From Berberis thunbergii (lineage: Eukaryota; Streptophyta; Magnoliopsida; Ranunculales; Berberidaceae), in the NCBI GenBank assembly GCA_003290165.1, contig QNQO01000683.1, positions 526,572 to 590,571 on the forward strand: 64,000 nucleotides of DNA. The letters are read 5' to 3'. The stretch's first letter is position 1. Every line of letters begins with the position of its first letter. Made by a program: the position numbers and the translations under genes. Shown here piece after piece: positions 36,435-47,006 of the stretch. Below the pieces are notes generated by a model. The model searched no databases. It saw only the letters and a program-made list of their open reading frames with translations, and was not told where the DNA came from.

Positions 36435-39400
36435 CTATGGAAAAGTCTGGTGAAGTGAAGATCGCTCTTCCTTATCATTGTTCTCATTCTCTTCTTGCAT
36501 CTTTCTCAATAACCACAGAACTTGCATCAACCCGCCATTTCCAACATGAGTGAGAAATACCTGCCATCCTAGCATGAAAGGTGCTGCAGTGACCTTGATG
36601 AGTGCAAAGAAGAAACCGATACACAAAAGTTGCCATGTCAAATCTCCATCCTGACCAACATGCAATAATATATATCAAATGAACTTTTACATGGAACAAA
36701 AAAGAGGTGGGGAATTTGAAAAGGTGTATTACCTTCAAGTTTTGAAACAGTTCTTGAGAGATCTCTTTCACGAAATCAGCCATCATACAGCCAACAAGAA
36801 GACCAAAGGGGATGAGTAATTCTCTGTTTCTTGAAATTGAATATATTGTATCGGAGAAGGAGCTGAATATGAACACTGCAATCAGGAACCACTTCGATGC
36901 CTTTTCTCCAAGATGTAACAAACGTGGCCAAAGCTTATCCCGTGTTTTTTTCCATGGAATCTCCTTTACAGGTTCTGGAATCGCTTCCCACAGTCTCAAG
37001 TTGACATTCTCCAAGATCTTTATTGGTTCACCGAACTCTGCCATGGCCGAACCTTTCCTAGAACATTTTATAGAGGCTTGATGACCATGCAAGCGTGAAA
37101 AAGCTGGCCTCTCATGGACTGGACATCTCTGGCCTTTAGAGAACTTGATCTGCAAACGAGAAATGGGCACGCTAGGGTGGACACGGGACGGGATGGGATG
37201 AGATATACCCATCCCTATCCCATCCCGTTCATACGGGATCGGGACGGGACGGGATGGGAAAAACCCCATCCCGATCTCATTCCATCCCAAACGGGATCGG
37301 GACGGGATCAGCGGCATCCAAAAATTTAACTATCATTTAACTGCAGTGCACATATATGCATACAACTATCAAAAAAGGTATAACTTTTATATGATACATT
37401 TTTTACTCATCCAAAAAATGACTTCTGGACTACAGCCAGAATTTAACTATCATTTCTTAGTAATTTTTATGAACATTGTAACAAAGAAAAAAATGCTTTC
37501 AGTTATTCAATCAACTAGGAATTTATGCCATCCTTCAGTACACAGCAAGCACATCAAGTTGTCAACTATTGAATGGAACCTACTAAGGGAAGCTCTCAGC
37601 CCAAAGTCTCTATCTGTCTGAACAATCCTAAACCTTGACCACATTCAACTCTAGAGGAGTTTTAAAAATTACGCTACTTAAATTACCAACGTTATGTATA
37701 AAAATCAGTTTTAGCCATCTTTTGAGTTAGCTTAATTACTTTCCCAATTTGGACATTTATCTATATAATTTGAAACATTGCAGGGAAGTGATTGTTGGAT
37801 ATGGAGCCCAAATGATTAATGGTATTCAAAACAGTCAATATCATAATGTAAAAACATATTTGTGTTAGTAAATAATTAAATAAAAATATTAATAATTAAT
37901 ATTAATAAATTAGTTCGGGACGGGATGGGATTGGCGGGATTGAAAATCTCCATCTCATTCTAGATCGGGACGGGACGGGATCGGGATGAAATTATTCAAT
38001 CCCATTAAGACCCGAAAAATTGGGACGGGACGGGAACGGGATCACGGGATGGGATGCCCACCCCTACGCTACGTGATAAAATGAACTTACAATTCTTTAC
38101 CGCTGTAATGTGTGCTTAATATATATAAATTTACTATTGTTTTGTGCCCAAGAAATTCATCTATGTCAATATTCTTGTTCTGTTGTCAGAAAAATCCTAT
38201 AGAAAAACGACCATATCTTTGGTAATTTTTTTTTTTTGCCTAACAAACAAAACAAAGACGAACTTCTCCGGGAGATGGGAAAAAGCTCATGCAAGAGAGA
38301 TTTTCACAGAGCCGACTGAAATACAAACCACAAAGGCCTTAATCTAGTAGTATTTATCCTAGGAAACATGTCTTTCAGTTATACCCCAAATCATAACACC
38401 AACAATGAGGATCCGCCCATTTCCACTATCATTTTCGTGTTTTTATGAAAAATAAAAATTGAAGCAAAAAAATAGGTTGAAAATTTGAATGACACATTTC
38501 CACCGAGTTTCAAAGGATATAAACCACAATTTTAGAGGATTTTCTCGACTTTTCTTTTTTTATCCATTTCCACTACCCTTTTCGTGTTTTTATGTTAAAA
38601 GAAAATTGAAGAAAAAAATGGGTCGAAAATTTGATGGACACATTTTCACTGAATGTCAAAGGTTATAACCCATAATTTCAGAGATTTTTTTTTTGCATTT
38701 ACTCTTGTTATCCCCAATACTCGTCATTTCCACCACTATTTTGCGTGCTTTTAAATAAAAATAAAAAAAATTGAAGAAAACAATTGGTTTATAAATTTAT
38801 ACCGAGTTCAAAGGCTATACCCACAATTTTGAAGATTTTTCTCAATATTTTATTTTATTTTAGTTTTTTATATTTTATCTTTATCGCTTTTCCTTTCGTG
38901 ATTTATAATCTCATCCTTTCCGCCACCTTTTTTGTTTTTACGTAAAAATAAAAAATTGGTCAAATTTTTTATTAACACATTTTTAATGAATTTCAAAGGC
39001 TATAACCTAAAATTTTGGAGGGTTTTATCGATTTTTAATTTTTGAAACTTTCCATCTTGTTATCTCTAACATCTCATCCGTCCAAGCACCCTATTCATAT
39101 TTTTATGTAAAAATAAAATTGAAGCTAAAAAATGGGTCGAAATTTCGATGGACACATTTTTACCGAATTTGAAAGGCTATAACCCACAATATCAGAGGAT
39201 TTTATTAATTTTTCCTCTTCAAATGCTCTTCTTCATTCTTCTTAGTTTGGTGTGTCGCTTCTTTGTTGTTGTAGAGGAGTCTGAAGTGAAGAAGAGTTTC
39301 GAGAGAGGGATTGGAGAGGAGTTTCGGAAGTGGCGGAGGGCAAAGTGGGAAGTGCAGCAGAGCTTCTTCGCCATCTCTGCCTCTCTATCTTTCCGTGCAG

Positions 39401-42400
39401 AGTGTTGAAGTGAATAAGAGTTTCGAGAGAGGGATTGGAGAGGAGTTTCGAGAGTGGTGGAGGGCAAAGTGGGAAGTGAAGCAGAGCTTCTTCACCATCT
39501 CTTCTCTACCTCCCTATCTCTCCCTGCAGAGTGTTGGGTATTTTCAATTTAAGTCTCGGTTCAGTTATTTGGTCTAAAATGCCCAGCCCTAAGCTATATA
39601 ACCTATAATTACGGAGATTTTTCTCAAATTTTAATCTTTGTTACTTTCCCTCTTATTATCTTTAACATTTCATCATTCCAAACACCATTTTCAATTTTTT
39701 ATGTAAAAATAAAATTGAAGAAAAAAAAAGGTCAAAATGTTGATTGACACATTTTTACCGAATTTAAAAAACTATGACCTACAATCTTGGAGGATTTTCT
39801 TAATTTTTATGGTTTTTCCTCTCATTATCCCTAATCTCTCATCATTTCCACTACCCTTTTCATTTTTTTATGTAAAAATAAAATTTGAAGAAACAAAATG
39901 GTTAGAAAATTTGATTAAAACATTTTCACTGAATTTCAAAGGCTATTACAATTTTGGATGATTTTCTCGATTTTTAATTATCGTAGTTTTTCTTTCCGTT
40001 ATATATAATATTTCATCATTTCCACTATCCTTTTCATTTTTATGGTTTTTCCTCTCATTATCCCTAATCTCTCATCATTTCCACTACCCTTTTCATTTTT
40101 TAATGTAAATTTGAAGCAACAAAATGGTTAGAAAATTCGATTGAAACATTTTTATGAAAATTCAAAGGCACTATCCTTTTTGTATTTTTATGAAAAAAAA
40201 ATTTTGAAGCAAAAAAATAGGTCGAAAATTTGAATGACATATTTTGACGAGTTTCAAAGGCTTTTCAATCTTTTATTTTTGTGATTTTTCCTTTTTTTTT
40301 TTCATAATCTATCATCCATCCCACTATCATTTTCGTGTGTTTTATGTTGAAATGAAATTGAAGAAAAAAATGGGTCGAAAATTTGATGGACACATTTTCA
40401 CTAAATGTCAAAGGCTAACCCATAATTTCAAAGAAATTTTGTTTTTTCCTCTTGTTATCTCTAATATTTCATCTTTTCCACCATCATTTTCGTGTTTTTA
40501 AATAATACAAAAGTTGAAGAAAAAATTGGTCGAAAATTTGGTTTATACATTTTTACCGAGTTTCAAAGGCTAATATAACCAAGGATGCACCGACTCTCCG
40601 AAAACCCCCCGAATCACGCGTCAAATACGTGTCGGACACGGATTCGTGCACGACACGCGCTAGACACGTATTGGACACGGGGTCAACGGTCAAAATTCGT
40701 TGACTGATCTGGACACGGTCAAATACGGTCCGGACACGGCCCAAACTCGGTCAGACACGGTCCGGGGTAGTCAAAATTCGTTGACTACGAAAATTTTAAT
40801 TTCGCCCGATTTTCCTCCTCCCACACAGACCGAGTCAGAGGCAGAGCAGAGAAAAAAAAACCCGAAAGAAACCCTAACTCAAACCCTTTTCGCAGCCAAG
40901 CCATCGATCGATCGTCAAGGTCAAGAGTAGAGACGGAGGAGAAGAGATCGACAGACGGAGCGGAGGAGAAGAGTGATGGCGTCCTCATCGACACCAGGAC
41001 CAGGTACGTTCCTGTTATGCGAGTCGACCCATTTCATCGATTCATCGATTTTTGTTTTTTTTTTTCTCTGCTAGTATACTCTGAATCTCTGCAAGTGGGT
41101 ATGTTTTTTTTTTTTGAAATTTCAGCGATTTCAACAATCGATTCATTCGATTTTTTTTCCTACAATTCCTTCCTGCGATTCGTTTTTTTTTTTTTTTGCA
41201 AGTTGAAATTTTTCTTGGATCCAAATATACATTGTTGAAATTTTTTGTTTTGTTTTCCTATTTTTTTTATTTTTTTTTCTTCTTCCTGTGATTCATGATG
41301 AAAGTATGCATGATATATGAAATACTTGCACCTATTTGCTGGAAAGTGAAAACTGAAAAGTGAAAACTAAATAATAAGAAATTAAAATTGGTTTTAGCAG
41401 GCCAAGGAACTGGGGATGATCTTTGGAAGCATGTGACAAAATTAGGAAAACCAAATGAAGGTGGGGGAAACCTTAGATGGAAGTGTAACTATTGTCAGAA
41501 AGATTATACATGCTCTCTTACTAGATTGAAGCACCATTTGTTGAAGATAAGTGGTCAGGGGATAGCTATTTGTGCCAAAATCTCCCCCATACAACTTAGA
41601 GAGGTGCAAAAATTTATTGATGAAGCTGCATTGAAAGCAGAAAGTTCAAGGATACGAAGTGTTCCTTTACCTCCTTCAGTGGGATCAAGTAGTCACCCTC
41701 ACCTGAGTTCAAGTAGTAGGGGGGGGGGGGGGTTGGCCCTTCAGTTCCACTTTCATACAATGAACAGAGGAAGAGGAGAGCCATTAATCCTATTGCACAT
41801 GCGTTCAATATGAGTGAGCGACAAGAGTTGGATGCATTGATTGCAAGGGCGTTCTACTCAGCTGCCTTGCCATTCAACCTTGCAAGGAATCCATATTTTC
41901 AGGAGGCTTTTACCTTTGCAACGAATAAGGCAAAGTCTATTAGTGGTTACAAGATTCTTGGGTATAATGCATTGAGGATGACATTGCTTCAAAATGAAAG
42001 GAGCAACATTGAGAGGTTGTTGGAGGGAACAAAGTCCACATGGGTTACTAAAGGGGCAACAATTGTTTGTGATGGGTGGACTGATTCTTAAAGGAGGCCT
42101 CTCATTAATTTCATAGTGATTAATGAGGGTGGTTCAATGTTCTTAAAGGCTGTGAACTGTGAAGGGGAATACAAAGACAAGTTCTTCATTGCTAATTTGA
42201 TTAAGGAAGTTGTACGTGAGGTTGGGCCAAGGAAGGTCGTTCAAGTTATAACCGACAATGCTCCAGTTTGTAGGGCTGCAGGTTTACTTGTTGAGAGCGA
42301 GTATCCTGAGGTTTTTTGGACACCTTGTGTAGTCCACACTCTTAACCTTGCCTTGAAGAATATATACGCTCCAAAGAACACGCCTGCAAATGAAAAGGCC

Positions 42401-45400
42401 TACAGTTTGTGTAGTTGGATTATTGATGTTGTTGGGGATGGGGTGACGATCAAGAACTTTATCATGAACCATTCCATGAGGTTGCACATGTTTAATGAGC
42501 ATTCGAGATTGAAGTTGCTTTCCATAGCTGAGACACGCTTTGCTTCAAGCATAATTATGCTGAAGAGGTTGAAAGACATTAAAAGTAGTAGGGCTGAAAA
42601 CCGAATCGACGGTTCGGTTTTTCACCTAAACCGTGAACCGAACCGACTTAGGTCGGTTTTAAAATTTTCACACCGAAACCGAATCGACCATTAACAAAAC
42701 CGATCCGAAACCGAACCGATTCTAATTTATGCAAACCGTAACCGAACCGAACCGACTAAAATCGAACCAAAACCGAAATAAAACCGAACCGAACCGAATA
42801 TTTAAACATATTATATTATTTATATATAAAATATATTTTATTTTTATATATAAATAATATAATATATTTAAATATTCGGTTCGGTTCGGTTTGGTCGGTT
42901 TAAATCACATAGAAACTGAAAACCGAACCGACCACTTCGGTTTTGCATTTTTTTAAACCGAAACCGATCCGAACCAAATTTAAACCGAATCAATCGGTTC
43001 GATTTTGATCGGTTCGGTCAGTTTGATCGGTTTTTTTGTTCAACCCTAAAAAGTAGCATCCAAAGTATGGTGATTGGAGATTAGTGGGATTCCTATAAAG
43101 AAGATGATGTTGACAAAGCACGGATTGTGAAAGGAATACTATTGGATGACTTGTGGTGGGACAAAGTGGATTATGTGCTTCGTTTCACAGAGCCTATTTA
43201 TTCAATGTTGCGGAGGGCTGATACAGATAAGTGTTGTCTTCACTTGGTGTATGAGATGTGGGATGTTATGATTGAGAAAGTGAAACAAGTTATTTATCGT
43301 CATGAAGGAAAGGAAAATACTAGTGAGGAGGAGTCAGAGTTTTTTTCAGTGGTGCATCAGATATTGGTAGATCGATGGGAGAATAACAACACACCACTGC
43401 ATTGCTTAGCACATTCCTTGAATCCAAGGTAAATAATTCCATTGTTTTTAATTTTTTATTCTACTTATTTTTTATTTGGGACATTGCTAATGCTAATATT
43501 AATATATAATATAGGTATTATAGCACCGAATGGTTGGAAGAGGATCCTAATCGTATTGCGCCACACAAAGATCCTGAGATTTCAAATGAGAGAAATATAT
43601 GTTTCAAGAGATATTTTCCTCTAATTGAAGACAGAAGAGTGGTTGTTACAGAGTATGTAAAGTTTTCAACTGCTGCTGGGCAGTTTGCAGAAAGTGATGC
43701 TATACAGAATAGAGCATACCTAGATCCTGATGTGTGGTAGGTTGCTCATGGTACCAGTGCACCTAATCTCTTGAATATTGCTTTGAAGTTACTTGGCCAA
43801 CCTTGTTCTTCCTCATGTTGTGAGAGGAATTGGAGCACATATAACAACATCCACTCATTAAAAAGGAACAAATTGACCCCAAAACGAGCTGAAGATTTAG
43901 TGTATGTGCATTCCAACCTTCGTCTTTTGTCAAGAAGAAAACAAGAGTACCAAGAAGGTGAGACAAGGATGTGGGATGTCACAGGAGATACTATTGATTC
44001 GTTGGATTTGGATGCTACTGGAGTGCTTGAGATTGCCAGTCTTTCACTTGATGAACCTGAACTAGAGGCTGGACTGTTGGATGCAGAAAATATGACAGTG
44101 GATGAGCTAGTTAATGAAGAAGAGATCTAGCCGCCTTGCTGGTGACTGGTGAGTTTTTAAAATTATCAATTTACAGTATCAAGTTAATGAAATTATATGA
44201 GTATGACTTGACTACTTGACTACTTTATGAGATTTACAGTATCAAGTTAATGAAATTATGTTTTATGAGTATGACTTGACTATTTGAGCAGTTGAGCTTG
44301 ACTTTATGATGCATTTGTAAATTTGAATGAATGAATTTGAATGTATTATTGATATGTTTGATTTTGATGAGTTACAAAAAATATATATTAAAAAATTAAG
44401 TTTGACCGTGTCGCCGAGTCCTATTTTTTTGAAAATTGCCGAGTCGCCGTGTCGTGTCCGTGTCCGTGTCCGAGTCCGTGCATCCTTGAATATAACCCTC
44501 AATTTGAAGATTTCTCCCTCTCTCTCTCTCTATATATATTTAATTTATTTATCTGTCGCTTCCTTCCGTGATCCATAATCTCATCCTTTCCACCACCCTT
44601 TTCGGTTGTTACATAAAAATAAAAATTGGTCAAATTTTGGATTGGTACATTTTCATCGAATTTTAAAGGCTATAACCCACAATTTCAGAGAATTTTCTCA
44701 ATTTTTAATTTTTGAGACTTTCCATGTTGTTATCTCTAGCATCTCATCCGTCCAGGCACCATGTTCATATTTTTATTTAAAAACTAAATTGAAGCTAAAA
44801 ATGGGTCCAAATTTCACTGGATACATTTTTTACCAAATTTGAAAGGCTATATAACCCACAATATCGGAGGATTTTGCTACAAGGAGTCTATTAAGATTTT
44901 TTCAAATCTACCAGAGGTTTAAGGCAGGGAGATCCCCTTTCACCGTTATTATTTATCATTGCCTCGGAGGTTTTGAGTAGAGGATTGCAGTTGGCTTTCA
45001 GTAAAGGAAAAATAGGGTATTATTATACGCCAAGGGCTTGCCGTTCGATTTCACATTTACTCTATGCAGATGACACGCTTATTTTTTTAAATGGAAGAAA
45101 ATCTTCAGTTTTGGGGTGCATGGAATTTCTGCAAGGGTATTGTAAAGCTTCAGGACAAAAATTAATGAGGGCAAAAACTCTTTTTTGCTGGAGAACAATG
45201 TGGCGGTGGAAAGAATTGTGGCTTTGAAGAGATTTACTGGATTTCAGTATAAAGGATCGCCTTTGACATATTTGGGGGGACCGGTTTTTCAAGAAAAAGC
45301 AAAGATTTCTTATTTTGTAGAGATGATTGATAAAATTCAACACCGTATCCAAGGATGGAAAGCAAAACTGTTATCGCCAGGGGGGAGAATGATCTTGATT

Positions 45401-46969
45401 AAGCATGTCCTTAGTTCGATCCCAATTCACATACTAAGTGTCATGTGTGTGTCAAGAAAGTTTTATCAAGAATCAACGGCTTGTTAACTGATTTCTTTTG
45501 GGGGGATTATGAAGGCAGATTGAAGAAAAAATGTGTGTCATGGGATAAAATTTGTTTGCCACAGGAGGAAGAAGGGTTGGGTGTAAGAAATTTGACAATA
45601 GTGATGAAGGCCTTTCGAGTTAAGGCTCTTTGGAACCTAATTAATTCGGATTCTCTATGAGCTTCTTTCATGAGGAACAAATACTGGTTGCCTAGAGTTG
45701 CTTTGAGTGGCCAAGTTGTAAAATGTGGGGCATCACCTTTTTTCAAGGAGATCATGCTTTGTAAATCATTGATTTTGAGTAACTCGTTTTGGCGCATTGG
45801 GAAATGACACTACTAGTTTTTATGAGGAAAACTGTAATATTGTGGCTTCTTTCAGAAAGTCGAAAGATTTGGTTAATCGTGGTATTTGGCCTACCGTAAG
45901 CGAAGTAAGTCTGGGTAATTTTGAACTGATTAATCCAACACTCAAGAAGATGGCGCGCAATCTCTATGCAGATAATTTGCGTGGGGAGAGATATGACGAT
46001 ACAGGTGTGTATGGGCTCCGGAGTCAAATGGTAGTTTCTCTCTTCAGTCGGCATATGAATTGTTACAACATCACGGGGCGGTAAATATTTAAGTAAAAAG
46101 ATATGGCAAGACATTATTCCTTCCAGAATATCAGTTTTTGTGTGAAAATTACTGCGAAAAGATGTGCTAGTGGACGGGGAGTTGCACAAATGCGATTTTA
46201 ACCTAGCCTCAAGATGTAGGTGTTGCGCCAATCCGAAGATGGAATCTTTGAATCACCTATTTCTTGATGGAAAATTGGCGGTAACGGTGTGGAGTCATTT
46301 TGAAAGGATTTTTGACGTGTATGTAAGGAAACCAGCAGAAATCTTTACGGTGCTTTTGATTTGGTTCAAAAGAGCTAAGATTAACTCGCAATCAGGTGTG
46401 TTATACTTTCTTACTCCTATGTTTATCTTATGGGAAATTAGGAAACAACGGTGTAAATGTGTCTATGAAAACGCTTCTCCAAATGTTATTTTTGTGATTT
46501 TAAACGTTAGACGCAGTTTGAGGTTGGCAAACACCTTTATTATCCTGAAACAAATCAGCCGGAATAAGGCCTCATTACGGGCATTATGGTTACATGTGAT
46601 CCCAGTTAGAAAGAAGGATATTAGAATTGTTTATTGGACCCCCTCCTGCAGAATTTGTAGCGCTTAATGTTGAAGGATTTTCCCGCAAAACCATGGCAAC
46701 AGGAGGTGTGATTATTAGAGATCCAAGAGGTTTTTGTGTTGTTGGAAAGCAATTGTTCTTCGGGGAAGGATTAAATAACAAGGCGGAAGCCTTGGCTCTT
46801 GTGGAAGGTTTGCTCTTTGTTTTCTCATTGGGCTTTAGTAAAGTGATTGTCCAATCGGATTCGGAACTAGTTTGTGGTTGATTTAGAGAAACCTTTAAAA
46901 TCCCTTGGCATTTAGAGAATATTTTTAATGAAATAAAATTACGGGGGGGGGGGGGGGGGGGGGGGGGGG

Positions 46970-47006
<37 letters not shown>

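Larger units (their letters stand above)
40580..44488 (+). mobile_element. hAT transposon inserted in the satellite array
   Basis: A 3.9-kb element has a perfect 8-bp target duplication, AATATAAC, at 40572-40579 and 44489-44496. Its terminal inverted repeat starts CAAGGATGCAC (reverse strand CAAGGATGCACGGACTCGG). The subterminal regions are packed with GGACACGG words: many copies at about 40630-40770 and again, inverted, at 44440-44480. It carries a degenerate BED-finger transposase and, inside it, a nested hAT MITE. Confidence 0.92.
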
